Under the pieces are notes generated by a model. It was given only the letters and a program-made list of their open reading frames with translations, was not told the origin of the DNA and did no database searches. A stretch of DNA of 62,615 nucleotides from Pseudomonas entomophila (lineage in GTDB: Bacteria > Pseudomonadota > Gammaproteobacteria > Pseudomonadales > Pseudomonadaceae), in NCBI RefSeq assembly GCF_013523165.1, contig NZ_JAAMQI010000025.1:1-62615 (forward strand), written 5' to 3'. Shown here in pieces: positions 1 through 9,159 of the stretch (positions within the stretch are counted from its first letter, which is position 1; the number at the start of each line of letters is the position of its first letter). Position numbers and translations under genes: made by a program.

Positions 1-67
1 GGGGTGGATCAGTGAAGGGCGGGGCTGGTTTGGCGTGGTTCGGATCAGAGACGGCGGGGCTGGATTG

Positions 68-241
68 TGGGCCCTGCGGGCCCAATCGCGGCACAGGGGC
101 CGCTCCTACAGGTGGACCGCGTTGCTGATCTGGCAGAGGTGTGCGGTTCCGCTGGGGGTTGGACTGCGCTGCTGATCTGGCAGGCTGGCACTGTCCCCTG
201 TAGGAGCGGCCCCCGTGCCGCGATTGGGCCCGCAGGGCCCA
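68..241. repeat. Inverted pair of REP elements (REPIN)
   Basis: Two near-identical copies of about 45 bases face each other: one at 69-112 (core CAATCGCGGCACAGGGGCCG, then CTCCTACAGG) and its reverse complement at 197-241. Each copy ends in a small GGGCCC-type palindrome. The same unit recurs at 9032-9159, 37520-37632, 51868-51993 and 57152-57283. The pair lies just downstream of wbpM and fills most of the first 300 bases, where I see no gene. Confidence 0.85.
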
Positions 242-302
242 TGAAACCCGCCCCGCCGACCCTGCCTGCTGAAGCGCCTCTACAGCGCCTCACCTCCGTG
301 CA

Positions 303-2297
303 TCAGGAATCCTGCCGCCGCTGCTGGTAGATCCAGTCCACGATCTCCCCCTCCGGCGCATACCCGCACACCAGCTCGCGCAACACCTTGCGCACCTGGG
401 GGTAATCGTTCGCCTCGACCGACGCCAGCAGCGCCTCCAGCCTGCCCTTGAGCACGCCCCACGACAGGCAGTCCTCGTTCGCGGACATGATCATCGGGTG
501 CTGGGTCGGCTCGACGTTGTCGCCGATCAGCAATTCCTCGTACAGCTTCTCCCCCGGCCGCAGCCCGGTGAACTCGATGGCGATGTCGCCCGTAGGGTTG
601 CGCTCGGAGCGCACGCTGAAACCGGACAGGTGGATCATCTTCTCGGCCAGCTCGACGATCTTCACCGGCTTGCCCATGTCCAGCACGAACACATCGCCGC
701 CCTGCCCCATGGACCCCGCCTGGATCACCAGCTGCGCGGCCTCGGGGATGGTCATGAAGTAGCGGGTGATCTTCGGGTGGGTGACCGACAATGGCCCCCC
801 CTGCTTGATCTGCTTGTGGAACAGCGGGATCACCGACCCCGACGAACCCAGCACGTTGCCGAACCGCACCATGGTGAAGCGGGTCTTGTTGACCTGCGCC
901 ACGTTGTGCGGGTCCCCCAGCAACACGGGCGCCGTCTCGCGGCTCAGGGCCTGCAGGGTCATCTCGGCCAGGCGCTTGGTGCTGCCCATGACGTTGGTCG
1001 GGCGCACGGCCTTGTCGGTGGAGATCAGCACGAAGCTCGACACCCCCGCCTGCAAGGCGGCCTGGGCCGTGCTGAGCGTGCCCATCACGTTGTTCAGCAC
1101 GCCCTCGGCAACGTTGTGCTCGACGATGGGGACGTGCTTGTAGGCGGCGGCGTGGTAGACGGTGTCGACCTTCCAGGTGTTCAGGATATCGACCAGTTGC
1201 GTCTGGTTACGCACCGACCCCAGGATGGGCAGCACCTGCACGGGCCGGGGCTCGCGCCTGAGGGTTTCCTCCAGCTCGGCGTGGATGCAGTAGAGGTTGT
1301 ACTCGCAGTGATCGAACAGGATCAGCACCCTGGGCCGCTGCTCCAGAATCTGCCGGCACAGCTCCGAGCCGATCGACCCGCCCGCACCGGTGACCAGCAC
1401 CACCTGGCCGACGATGCAGCGCTCCAGCAAATCGCTCTGGGCCGGGACCGGGTCACGGCCCAGCAGGTCGCCGATGTCCACTTCACGGATATCGTCGACC
1501 TTCACCCGCCCGCTGGCCAGATCCATGATCCCCGGAATACTGCGCACGTGCAGCGCGAAGCCTTCCAGGTAGCCGAGGATCTCCCGCCGCCGTTCCCGGG
1601 CAGCCGACGGCAAGGCCAACAAAATTTCCTCGGCGCCGGTGGCATCGATCATCCGCTGGATGTCGGCCGGCTTGTACACCTGCAGGCCGGAGATCATCCG
1701 ATCGGTGATGTCGGGGTCATCGTCGATGAAGGCCACCGGGCGCATGACCTTGCCCATGCGCAAGGCCGCGACCAGCTGGTTGCCCGCCGAGCCGGCCCCA
1801 TAGACCGCCACTTTGGGCAGGCCGTTGTCCCGGTTGGTGAACGGCACGTGCTGGGCGGCGGTGAACCAGTCGCCCAGGAAGTACTGGCGCATGGCAAGGC
1901 GCAGGCCGCCGACGATCACCATGCTGAGCCACCAGTAGTTGAAGATGATTGAGCGCGGAACGACCGGGGGTGGCGGGCTGTACCAATAGACGACCAGGGT
2001 CAGCAGCAGCGACGACAGGCTCACCGCCTTGACGATCGCCACCAGCGCGTCGTTGCCGAAGTAGCGCATGACCGCCCGGTACAGGCCGAAACGAATGAAC
2101 AGCGGGATGGCCACGACAGGAGCGGCGATGAACAGGAAGGCGTGGGCCTTGACCGGGTTGTACATCTCGTCGTAGCCGAGCCGGACGACGAACGCCAGCC
2201 ACAGGGCGACCCACACCAACACGACGTCGGTGGTCACTTGGATCAGGCGCTTCTGTCGACGTGACAGGTTCACCAGGAATGTACGCAGCTTGTCCAT
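303..2297 (-). CDS. wbpM: WbpM-like UDP-GlcNAc 4,6-dehydratase (membrane nucleotide-sugar dehydratase)
   Basis: Inner-membrane enzyme that converts UDP-GlcNAc to the 4-keto-6-deoxy sugar, the first step toward UDP-D-QuiNAc/FucNAc used to prime O-antigen. The 664-aa protein has about four N-terminal membrane segments (residues 20-140), a first Rossmann-like region with GAGSAG near 168, and the catalytic SDR domain with TGAGGSIGSE near residues 303-312. The motif STDKAVRPTNVMGSTKR shows the Ser/Met/Lys triad typical of WbpM rather than Ser/Tyr/Lys. The reading frame is open back to 2405, but ATG 2297 gives 664 aa, matching the family (about 665), and begins MDKLRTFL. It is the last gene of the gmd operon and marks the conserved right flank of Pseudomonas O-antigen loci. 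Confidence 0.93.
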   Translation of the reverse strand: MDKLRTFLVNLSRRQKRLIQVTTDVVLVWVALWLAFVVRLGYDEMYNPVKAHAFLFIAAPVVAIPLFIRFGLYRAVMRYFGNDALVAIVKAVSLSSLLLTLVVYWYSPPPPVVPRSIIFNYWWLSMVIVGGLRLAMRQYFLGDWFTAAQHVPFTNRDNGLPKVAVYGAGSAGNQLVAALRMGKVMRPVAFIDDDPDITDRMISGLQVYKPADIQRMIDATGAEEILLALPSAARERRREILGYLEGFALHVRSIPGIMDLASGRVKVDDIREVDIGDLLGRDPVPAQSDLLERCIVGQVVLVTGAGGSIGSELCRQILEQRPRVLILFDHCEYNLYCIHAELEETLRREPRPVQVLPILGSVRNQTQLVDILNTWKVDTVYHAAAYKHVPIVEHNVAEGVLNNVMGTLSTAQAALQAGVSSFVLISTDKAVRPTNVMGSTKRLAEMTLQALSRETAPVLLGDPHNVAQVNKTRFTMVRFGNVLGSSGSVIPLFHKQIKQGGPLSVTHPKITRYFMTIPEAAQLVIQAGSMGQGGDVFVLDMGKPVKIVELAEKMIHLSGFSVRSERNPTGDIAIEFTGLRPGEKLYEELLIGDNVEPTQHPMIMSANEDCLSWGVLKGRLEALLASVEANDYPQVRKVLRELVCGYAPEGEIVDWIYQQRRQDS

Positions 2298-2438
2298 ATC
2301 CGCCGACCCGGTCGGCTGGCCCTCATCGTTGTTGTACAGAAGACGCCACACGGGCATCCCTCGGCAGGCCGCGCCGTGTGCCTGGCCATCGCGACATGGG
2401 GTCACAAAGCCGTTGGCACGCGCGCGCCTCCCTACACG

Positions 2439-3452
2439 TCAATCACCGGCCTTGCCCGCGTCGTACCGCACGGCCAGCAGGACCAGCGGCGCGTAGGCGA
2501 TCACGGTGCCCAGCATACCGTCGAGCCCTGCCAGCACGACGAGGCAGGCGATGGGCAGCAACCAACCCAGCGTGAGCGCCGCCACGGCCAGCGTGACGGG
2601 CCGGTGACCGGCCACACGGCGGGCAGCGTGCTGGTAGGCATGGCTGCGGTGCGCTTCGTAGACCTTGTCACCGTTGAACAGCCGCCGCAGCAGCGTCACG
2701 GTGGCATCGACGATGAACACACCGAGCAAAATCACCCAGGCCCATAGGTAAGCAGGCGCCACCCAAGCCCCTTGCAGCGACAGCCCACCCAGGGTCAGGC
2801 CCAGAAAACCGCTGCCTGCATCCCCCATGAAGATCCTGGCCGGCGGGAAGTTCCAGACCAGAAACCCCACCACCGCCGCGACCAGCACCAACGGCGCGAC
2901 CGTCGCGTCGGGATGCCCTCCGGCAAGGTAGAGCAGGCTCATGCACAGGCACACGACGACCGCTTCGAGCCCGGCGATGCCATCGATCCCGTCCATGAAA
3001 TTGTAGAGGTTGAGCAGCCAGACCAAGTACAGCACCGCCAGAGGCACGAGTAGCCAGGGCACGGTCACGACCAGGCCGGCGACCACCACGGGAGGCACCC
3101 CGCCCAGCCAGGCGAGCAGCCAGACGGCCGCCAGCCCATGCCCGAGCAACCGCCAGCGCGCCGGGATGTGCCGATGATCGTCGATGAAGCCTACCACGGC
3201 GACCAGCAGGCCCGCGCCGCCCAGGGCGATGAAATTGGCACGGGTGACCTGCCCGGCAGACCAGAGCCCGGCCAGCGCCAGCAGGAAGGCGCAGACGATG
3301 GCCACGCCGCCGCCCCGTGGGGTCGGTACGCTGTGGGAGCTGCGCGCATTGGGCACATCCATCAGGCTGCGCGCGAGGGCGTAACGACGGATCAGCGCGG
3401 TCAGCAGAAAAGCGGCCAGCGCGACGGCGGCCAGCAGCCAGGCGAAGGGCAT
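2439..3452 (-). CDS. wbpL: WbpL/WecA-family undecaprenyl-phosphate sugar-1-phosphate transferase
   Basis: Integral membrane initiating transferase that puts a sugar-1-phosphate (FucNAc/QuiNAc or GlcNAc in this family) on undecaprenyl phosphate at the cytoplasmic face. The 337-aa protein has about ten hydrophobic segments and the family's polar motifs: FIDDHRHIPARW, NFMDGIDGIAGLEA and GDAGSGFLG, carrying the Mg-binding and catalytic aspartates. ATG 3452 is chosen because it shares one base with the TGA of the epimerase gene (TGATG); the longer frame up to 3650 would run over that gene. It sits directly before wbpM, as in P. aeruginosa. The initiating sugar cannot be read from the sequence. Confidence 0.93.
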   Translation of the reverse strand: MPFAWLLAAVALAAFLLTALIRRYALARSLMDVPNARSSHSVPTPRGGGVAIVCAFLLALAGLWSAGQVTRANFIALGGAGLLVAVVGFIDDHRHIPARWRLLGHGLAAVWLLAWLGGVPPVVVAGLVVTVPWLLVPLAVLYLVWLLNLYNFMDGIDGIAGLEAVVVCLCMSLLYLAGGHPDATVAPLVLVAAVVGFLVWNFPPARIFMGDAGSGFLGLTLGGLSLQGAWVAPAYLWAWVILLGVFIVDATVTLLRRLFNGDKVYEAHRSHAYQHAARRVAGHRPVTLAVAALTLGWLLPIACLVVLAGLDGMLGTVIAYAPLVLLAVRYDAGKAGD

Positions 3453-4432
3453 CAAGGGCGTGACTCCAGGAAAGAAGCGGCGGTGGTGCGCAAGGCATGG
3501 TCCACCGTGACGACAGGCTGCCAGCCCAGCAGCCGGCGGTTCTTGCCGATGTCCACCTGCAGCGAGCCAAGCAGCCGCTGGGTGATCGACGTCCGCCCGA
3601 CCAGGCGCGCGGCCAGTGCCATCAGCTGCGAAGGCACGGGCAACAGCCAAGGACGCCGCCCCAGGGCCTGGCCCAGGCGACGCAGCAGGTCGGTGGTGGA
3701 GAGGTCTTCGCCATCGCTGACCAGAAACACCTGGTTGGCAGCGTTGGGGTGGTCGAGACAGACGGCGATCAAGTCCACCAGGTTGTCCAGGCTCACCAGG
3801 CTGCGGCGATTGCGAACGGCGCCCAATGGCAACGGCAGGCCGCGTTTCAGCCAGCGCATCAGGCTGGCGAAGTTGGCGCCGACGCCTGGCCCATAGACCA
3901 GCACGGGGCGGATGATCACCACCTCCATGGCCGTGTCGCGGGCCAGACGAAGCAAGCCCTGCTCGGCTTCATGCTTGGAAAGGCCGTAGGGGTCGGTGGG
4001 GGCGACAGGCTGATCCGCGTCGAAGGGCTGGCCTGGCGCAGTCTGCTCGCCATTGACCTTGATCGAGCTGATGAAGACGAAGCGGCGCACGCCGGCCTTT
4101 GCGGCCTGCTCGGCCAGGGCCAGGGTGCCTTCGGTGTTGACTCGACGAAACGCGGTGAGCGGATCGGCCTCGGTTTCGTCCATCACATGCACCCGGGCAG
4201 CCGTGTGGACGACCTGGTCGATACCTGCCAGGGCGGCCGTCCACTCCGCATCCGCCCACAGGGCCGGCACGGTCCGTTTCTCGGCACCGGTCGGTACGTG
4301 GGCCTCGGGACGCCGCACGCCTGCCACCACGTCATGATCATGACGACGCAGCAGATGGCCAACCAAGGCGCGCCCGACAAAGCCATTGGCTCCGGTCACC
4401 AGTACCGCGCCGCCGTTCAGTGTCTCGCTCAT
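3452..4432 (-). CDS. NAD-dependent epimerase/reductase acting on the WbpM product
   Basis: Short-chain dehydrogenase of 326 aa in the UDP-glucose-4-epimerase class. It has the nucleotide-binding GANGFVGRALVGHLL near residue 16, the catalytic Ser in FISSIKVNG, and the YxxxK pair in DPYGLSKHEAE. Position between wbpL and the GT genes fits WbpV/WbpK-type enzymes, which reduce the 4-keto intermediate from WbpM to UDP-D-FucNAc or UDP-D-QuiNAc before WbpL transfers it. Start ATG 4432 overlaps the TGA of the upstream glycosyltransferase by four bases (ATGA); the frame extends to 4561 but inside that gene. Fucose versus quinovose stereochemistry is not decidable here. Confidence 0.85.
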   Translation of the reverse strand: MSETLNGGAVLVTGANGFVGRALVGHLLRRHDHDVVAGVRRPEAHVPTGAEKRTVPALWADAEWTAALAGIDQVVHTAARVHVMDETEADPLTAFRRVNTEGTLALAEQAAKAGVRRFVFISSIKVNGEQTAPGQPFDADQPVAPTDPYGLSKHEAEQGLLRLARDTAMEVVIIRPVLVYGPGVGANFASLMRWLKRGLPLPLGAVRNRRSLVSLDNLVDLIAVCLDHPNAANQVFLVSDGEDLSTTDLLRRLGQALGRRPWLLPVPSQLMALAARLVGRTSITQRLLGSLQVDIGKNRRLLGWQPVVTVDHALRTTAASFLESRP

Positions 4433-5550
4433 GCCGGGCGATCGAGCAATTGACGGTACAGCTGCACGTAGTGGTCGATCATGGTGGTGGACGAGAACAT
4501 CGTCTCGAAGCGCCGCCGAGCATTGCGCCCCATCTTGGCCGCACGCTGGGGGTCGTTCCACAACGCGAGCATGGCCTTGGCCAGGCTGTCGACATCACGG
4601 GGCGCTGCCACCAGGCCGGTTTCACCGTCCAGGTTGATGTAGGTGGTGCCGCTGCCGATCTCGCAGGAGATCATCGGCTTGCCGTACATCGCCGCCTCGA
4701 GCAGCGAGATACCGAAGGCTTCCGAACGCAGGTGCGAAGGGAAGACGAAGCCTTCGCACAGCTTGAGCAGTGCCACCTTGTCGTGATCGTCGACGCCGCC
4801 GACGAAACGCACCGAATCGGCGCCAAGGCTGCTGGCCTGGGCGCGCAGTGTCTGCTCGAGGTGGCCATGGCCGACGATGACCACCGGCAGCCCGGTCTTG
4901 CTAGCGGCTTCGATCAGGTAGTTCAGGCCCTTGTAGTAACGCAGCGCACCGACGAAGAGGAAGAACCGGGGGCCGACCTGCTCACGCCAATGGTCCAGGC
5001 GTGCTTCGTCGACCGTTGGGTAGGTCGACTCGTCCAGCCCGAACGGAATCACCTCGACCTTGCCCTCGAAGCGCTGCAGCGTCTCGCTGTGCGCCACGTA
5101 GTTCGGGGACGAGGCGACGATGCGGTCGACGCTGCCGAGGAACCGGTGCATCAAGGGCTGGTACAGCTTGAGCAGGGTCTTCTGCTTGACGATGTCGGAA
5201 TGGTAGGTGACCACGGTCGGCTTGTTCAGGCGGCTGGCGAAGTGCACCAGGTCCATGAACGGCCAGGGGAAGTGGTAATGGATGATGTCCGCCTGCCGGG
5301 CCAGCTCGGCGAAATCCTTGAACGCCGACAGCGAGAACCCGGTCGAGGCGACTTGCAGGTCCAGTTTGGAACGGTGCGCCCTGTGATGCCCCACCAACTC
5401 GTCACGCCCGGCACCGCGCGTGCTCAGCGACAGGACCTCGGCCTCGATGCCCTGGGCACGCCCGCCCTCGGCCAACTGGAAGATCACCTGCTCGATGCCC
5501 CCCATGGTCTCGGGGTAGTACGTCTTGAAGAAGTGCAGGACCTTGATCAT
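4429..5550 (-). CDS. GT4 glycosyltransferase, WbpZ-like
   Basis: Cytosolic GT-B glycosyltransferase of 373 aa. The N-terminus (KVLHFFKTYYPETMGGIEQV) is the acceptor-domain start typical of GT4 enzymes. The C-terminal half has FLFVGALRYYKGLNYLIEA and the EX7E nucleotide-sugar motif in SEAFGISLLEAAMYGKP. In P. aeruginosa the homologous position after rmd/gmd and wbpY holds WbpZ, which adds the first D-rhamnose to the primer of the common polysaccharide antigen. The same role is inferred. Start ATG 5550 overlaps the stop of the upstream GT (ATGA), so the two are translationally coupled. Confidence 0.85.
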   Translation of the reverse strand: MIKVLHFFKTYYPETMGGIEQVIFQLAEGGRAQGIEAEVLSLSTRGAGRDELVGHHRAHRSKLDLQVASTGFSLSAFKDFAELARQADIIHYHFPWPFMDLVHFASRLNKPTVVTYHSDIVKQKTLLKLYQPLMHRFLGSVDRIVASSPNYVAHSETLQRFEGKVEVIPFGLDESTYPTVDEARLDHWREQVGPRFFLFVGALRYYKGLNYLIEAASKTGLPVVIVGHGHLEQTLRAQASSLGADSVRFVGGVDDHDKVALLKLCEGFVFPSHLRSEAFGISLLEAAMYGKPMISCEIGSGTTYINLDGETGLVAAPRDVDSLAKAMLALWNDPQRAAKMGRNARRRFETMFSSTTMIDHYVQLYRQLLDRPA

Positions 5551-6692
5551 CGCGAGGCCACCGTGCGGCGATAGACATTGAGGGTTTCGAGCGCGCAGCG
5601 CTCCCAGGAGAAACGGGCCGCGTGGGCCAGCCCGGCAGGCACGGCCTGCGCGCGCCAGGCGTCATCTTCGAGCCCGCGGGCCAGCAGCGCCGTCAGGGCC
5701 TCGACGTCCATCGCCTCGCACATCAGCGCCGCGTTACCGGCCACTTCGGGCAGCGAAGAGGTCGTGGAGCACACCACCGGCACGCCCGAAGCCATGGCCT
5801 CGAGCACGGGCAGGCCGAAGCCTTCGTACAGCGAGGGGAAGGTGAACAGGCGTGCTCCGGCGAACAGGGAAGGCAGGTCCTGACTGGGCACGAAGCCCAG
5901 GTAGTACGCCCAGCCCTCGCGGCGGGCGCTTTCGAGACGCTGGTGGATGGCCTCGCTGCACCATCCCTGGTAACCGGTGAGCACCAACGGCCACCGGGTG
6001 CGCACGGCCAAGGGCAGGCGCTGGTAGGCATCGAGCAGGGTCTGGATGTTCTTGCGCGGCTCGATGGTACCGACGAACAGGCTGTAGCCCCCAGGCTGCA
6101 GACCATGTCGGTCGAGCACGGGCCGAAGCACTGCCTCGTCGCGCGGATGAAACTCCGGCGCACTGGCCAGGGGTACGGCGTCGATTCGGTCCAACGGCCA
6201 ATCGAAGAACGCCGCCAGCTCCTGGCGGGTGAACTCCGAGTCGGTGATCAGCCGATCGGCGCGCTTGGTGGTCTGCGTCAGCTCCTTGCGCAGGAAGCGC
6301 GCCATCTGCGGCGCATGACACTGCGGCCAGGTGAAGGGCGACAGGTCATGAAAGGTCGCTACCCGCGGGCCCTTGAACGGTGGCAGGTAGTAGTTGGGGC
6401 TGTGGTAGAGAAAATCGGCGTGGGTTTTCAGGGCTTGGCTCTTGAGCCAGGGCATGAGCACCCGATACGCCTCGATGGCGACCGGCATCTTCTGCACCAA
6501 CCGCTTCAAGTCATGCCCGCCGCTGGCCTGATCCTGCGGGCTGGGCAAAGCGGGCAGGAAGCGCCGGCCTGCCATGTAGTGCAGCTCGCTGATCTCAGGA
6601 CACTGAGCCAGACGCTGCGCCAGTTCGTAGGTATAGCGGCCGATGCCCGTCAGCGGAAAGCGGACAAGCTCGACGGAAAGCACGACTTTCAT
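5547..6692 (-). CDS. GT4 glycosyltransferase, WbpY-like
   Basis: GT-B glycosyltransferase of 381 aa. It opens MKVVLSVELVRFPLTGIGRY, has SLFVGTIEPRKNIQTLLDAY in the donor domain and the EX7E motif in YEGFGLPVLEAMASG. Next to rmd and a second GT4 gene, the likely job is transfer of D-rhamnose (or mannose) to the growing chain, as WbpY does in the P. aeruginosa common-antigen pathway. ATG 6692 is preferred because it shares a base with the TAA of rmd (TAATG) and begins a normal GT4 N-terminus; the upstream extension to 6863 lies over rmd. Linkage and exact donor are inference. Confidence 0.83.
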   Translation of the reverse strand: MKVVLSVELVRFPLTGIGRYTYELAQRLAQCPEISELHYMAGRRFLPALPSPQDQASGGHDLKRLVQKMPVAIEAYRVLMPWLKSQALKTHADFLYHSPNYYLPPFKGPRVATFHDLSPFTWPQCHAPQMARFLRKELTQTTKRADRLITDSEFTRQELAAFFDWPLDRIDAVPLASAPEFHPRDEAVLRPVLDRHGLQPGGYSLFVGTIEPRKNIQTLLDAYQRLPLAVRTRWPLVLTGYQGWCSEAIHQRLESARREGWAYYLGFVPSQDLPSLFAGARLFTFPSLYEGFGLPVLEAMASGVPVVCSTTSSLPEVAGNAALMCEAMDVEALTALLARGLEDDAWRAQAVPAGLAHAARFSWERCALETLNVYRRTVASR

Positions 6693-7588
6693 TATTGCGC
6701 ATCCAGCATCCAGGCCAAGGTGTCCCTCAAGGAGGGCGTGGCCCACCCCGGCACCAGGCCCCGCAGGCGCGTGTTGTCGCCGGTCAGGGTCTTCACCTCG
6801 TTGGCCCGCACGAAGGCCGGATTCACGGTCACCTCGATCTGGTGACCGGTGATCTGCTCGCACAGCGCGATGACGTCGCGCAGCGAATGGGCCACACCAG
6901 AGCTGACGTTCACCGTCTGGCCGACCGGAGCCGCTTCGAGCAGCCCACGGTAGGCGGCCACGACCGCACGCACGTCACTGAAGTCGCGCCAGACATCGAG
7001 GTTGCCCAATTCGATCACAGGCGCGCGACGGCGGAAGTGCGACACGATCTTGGACAACAGGAAATTCTCGCCCTGCCCCACACCCGAGTAGTTGAACGGG
7101 CGTGTGATGACCAGGGGTAGACGGTCTTGCCACAAGCGGGCCATGTATTCCATGCCCAGCTTGCTCACTGCGTAATCGTTCGCCGGGGCCGGTGGCGTGG
7201 CCTCGCTCAGCATCCCGTCGGAGGCATTGCCGTAGACGTTGGCGCTGCTGGCGAGCAGCACGCAGTCCGGGACTTTGCCACAGGCGGCGATGGCTTCGAG
7301 CAGGTTGCGCGTGCCGATCAGGTTGACCTGATAGAACGCGTCGGCCACGCCATGGCCCACGAAGGCGAGTGCAGCCAGATGCACGACGACATCGGGCTGC
7401 AGGTCGGCCAGCACTGCGCGCAGACCCACCGCATCGGTCAGGTCTGCCTGAAGGTAACCCGGTTCTTCGGACGCCTGGCTACCGGTGCCGAACACCTCGT
7501 AGCCCTGGGCCTTGAGTTCGGCGGCCATGTAGCGGCCGGTGAACCCGTGCAAACCGGTGATCAGTGCGCGTTTGCTGGCCTGTGTCAT
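6692..7588 (-). CDS. rmd: GDP-6-deoxy-D-mannose (GDP-4-keto) reductase Rmd
   Basis: NAD(P)H-dependent reductase, 298 aa, that reduces GDP-4-keto-6-deoxy-D-mannose to GDP-D-rhamnose. It shows LITGLHGFTGRYMAAEL at the N-terminus, a Ser-rich active-site strand (LLASSANVYG) and YAVSK carrying the catalytic Tyr/Lys. It starts at ATG 7588, which shares a base with the TGA of gmd (TGATG). The gmd-rmd pairing is the established GDP-D-rhamnose pathway of Pseudomonas. A GDP-6-deoxy-D-talose reductase would look similar, so the stereochemical call rests partly on the neighbours. Confidence 0.88.
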   Translation of the reverse strand: MTQASKRALITGLHGFTGRYMAAELKAQGYEVFGTGSQASEEPGYLQADLTDAVGLRAVLADLQPDVVVHLAALAFVGHGVADAFYQVNLIGTRNLLEAIAACGKVPDCVLLASSANVYGNASDGMLSEATPPAPANDYAVSKLGMEYMARLWQDRLPLVITRPFNYSGVGQGENFLLSKIVSHFRRRAPVIELGNLDVWRDFSDVRAVVAAYRGLLEAAPVGQTVNVSSGVAHSLRDVIALCEQITGHQIEVTVNPAFVRANEVKTLTGDNTRLRGLVPGWATPSLRDTLAWMLDAQ

Positions 7589-8619
7589 CAGAACGAGAAC
7601 CCTTGCTCGTTACGACGCAGGTCGGCTTCGACCATCATGCGGCACAGCTCTTCGAGCGAGGTCTTCGGCTCCCAGCCCAGGACTTCCTTGGCCTTGGCCG
7701 GGTTGCCGATCAGCAGGTCGACTTCGGTCGGGCGGTAGAACTTCGGATTGATCGAGACCAGGATCTTGCCGGTGGCGGCGCAGATGCCTTGCTCGGCCTC
7801 GGCTTCGCCCTTCCAGTTCAGGGTGATGTCGACGGCCTTGAAGGCCATGCTGACGAAGTCACGCACGGTTTCGGTACGGTTGGTGGCCAGGACGAAGGTG
7901 TCCGGCTCGTCGGCTTGCAGCATGCGCCACATGCCTTCGACGTATTCCTTGGCAAAGCCCCAGTCGCGCTTGGCGTCGAGGTTGCCCAGCTCCAGGGTCT
8001 CCTGCAGGCCCAGCTTGATCTTGGCGACGGTGTCGGTGATCTTGCGGGTCACGAACTCACGGCCACGCAGCGGCGACTCGTGGTTGAACAGGATGCCGCT
8101 GGTGGCGAAGATGCCGTAGGACTCGCGGTAGTTGATGGTCATCCAGTGCGCGTACAGCTTGGCAACGCCGTAGGGGCTGCGCGGGTAGAACGGGGTGCTC
8201 TCGATCTGCGGGATCGCCTGGACCTTGCCGAACATCTCGGAGGTCGACGCCTGGTAGAAGCGGACCTTCGGGTTGACGATGCGGATGGCTTCGAGCAGGT
8301 TGACAGCGCCCAGACCGGTGATTTCGGCGGTGGTCAGCGGCTGTTCGAAGGACACGCCGACGAAGCTCTGCGCGGCCAGGTTGTAGACCTCGGTGGCTTC
8401 GGTGGTCTGCAGCAGACGGATGCTGGCGGACAGGTCGGTCAGGTCGTACTCGACCAGATGCAGGTTCGGGTTGTTCTGGATGCCCAGTTCTTCAATACGC
8501 CAGAAGTTGACGGAGCTGGTACGGCGGTAGGTGCCATAGACGGTGTAGCCCTTCTCAAGCAGCAGTTCTGCCAGGTAGGCGCCATCTTGACCAGTGATCC
8601 CAGTGACGATTGCTTTCAT
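7588..8619 (-). CDS. gmd: GDP-mannose 4,6-dehydratase
   Basis: Cytosolic SDR enzyme of 343 aa that converts GDP-D-mannose to GDP-4-keto-6-deoxy-D-mannose. Motifs: GITGQDGAYLAELL for NADP binding, QASTSEMFG with the catalytic Thr/Glu, and YGVAKLYAHW with the Tyr/Lys pair, all as in characterised Gmd enzymes. It is the first gene of the leftward operon ending at wbpM. Its substrate comes from manC/manB at 46.2-49.1 kb, about 38 kb away on the same strand, so the pathway is split by the inserted cassettes. A GGAG lies 13 bases before the ATG. Confidence 0.96.
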   Translation of the reverse strand: MKAIVTGITGQDGAYLAELLLEKGYTVYGTYRRTSSVNFWRIEELGIQNNPNLHLVEYDLTDLSASIRLLQTTEATEVYNLAAQSFVGVSFEQPLTTAEITGLGAVNLLEAIRIVNPKVRFYQASTSEMFGKVQAIPQIESTPFYPRSPYGVAKLYAHWMTINYRESYGIFATSGILFNHESPLRGREFVTRKITDTVAKIKLGLQETLELGNLDAKRDWGFAKEYVEGMWRMLQADEPDTFVLATNRTETVRDFVSMAFKAVDITLNWKGEAEAEQGICAATGKILVSINPKFYRPTEVDLLIGNPAKAKEVLGWEPKTSLEELCRMMVEADLRRNEQGFSF

Positions 8620-8720
8620 GCGAATTAACCAACTCCGTTAGTACGATAAAGGGCATTCACGTGCCGATGGCAGGCCCTCGAAAGGCTGCAAAGCACGCCG
8701 GCGTGAACTGTGGGTGCGTG

Positions 8721-8750
8721 AGTATACATCTACCGCCACGTCGTGCTCGA
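8721..8750 (-). promoter_or_regulatory. Possible sigma-70 promoter of the gmd operon
   Basis: Read on the minus strand: TCGAGC (8750-8745), 18-base spacer, TATACT (8726-8721). The -10 matches the consensus at five of six positions; the -35 at only three. It would give a 5' UTR of roughly 95 bases before gmd. The spacer contains GGCGGTAG. Confidence 0.35.
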
Positions 8751-8914
8751 CGTACATCACGTAACAGGATCACACCCTGCGGCGTTCGGCGACATGATCG
8801 TGCAGGTGGTAGGGACATCAAAGCAAATTTTTCGTTCGCGGAGGTGTCGGATAAAACCGATTTTGGTGGCAGGCGGTGGGCGGTAGGGAGTGTAGGGATG
8901 CGGGAGGGGAAAGG

Positions 8915-8955
8915 GGCAGTGGCAGTGGCAGTGGCAGTGGCAGTGGCAGTGGCAG
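8915..8955. repeat. GGCAGT hexanucleotide tandem repeat
   Basis: Six perfect GGCAGT units followed by a partial GGCAG, in the non-coding stretch between the type I secretion genes and gmd. It is a simple-sequence tract of the kind that changes length by slippage. It lies about 165 bases upstream of the predicted gmd promoter. Apart from this tract, the promoter and the REP pair, the 700 bases from 8620 to 9319 hold nothing I can name. Confidence 0.9.
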
Positions 8956-9031
8956 AAATCGTATGGCTGCACGAATGCCATCGCTGTTTTAGGGGCGACT
9001 CTCGCCTGCGACAGTGCGGTGAATGGTTTCA

Positions 9032-9159
9032 TGGGCCCTTCGGGCCCAATCGCGGCACAGGGGCCGCTCCTACAGGGAATTGCGCCAGCCTGTGCCAGCG
9101 CGGCGGGGCTACGGGTGTAGGAGCGGCCCCTGTGCCGCGATTGGGCCCGAAGGGCCCAC
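9032..9159. repeat. Inverted pair of REP elements (REPIN)
   Basis: Copy one 9032-9077 (GGGCCCTTCGGGCCC palindrome, CAATCGCGGCACAGGGGCCG core, CTCCTACAGG); copy two inverted at 9116-9159. The spacer includes GGGGCTACGGGTGT, which is also found at 37610 and 51940. It separates the T1SS operon from the gmd operon. Confidence 0.85.

Noticed and set aside
8730..8737. GGCGGTAG on the minus strand, like the core of a JUMPstart/ops element
   Set aside because: It lacks the T at position 11 of the ops core and falls between the predicted -35 and -10 of gmd, not in the transcribed leader.
8873..8890. GGCGGTAGGG on the plus strand as a second ops-like site
   Set aside because: It points away from gmd and toward the 3' end of a minus-strand gene; no plus-strand operon begins there.
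8915..8955. Short direct repeats as a CRISPR array
   Set aside because: Units are six bases with no spacers, and no cas genes are present.
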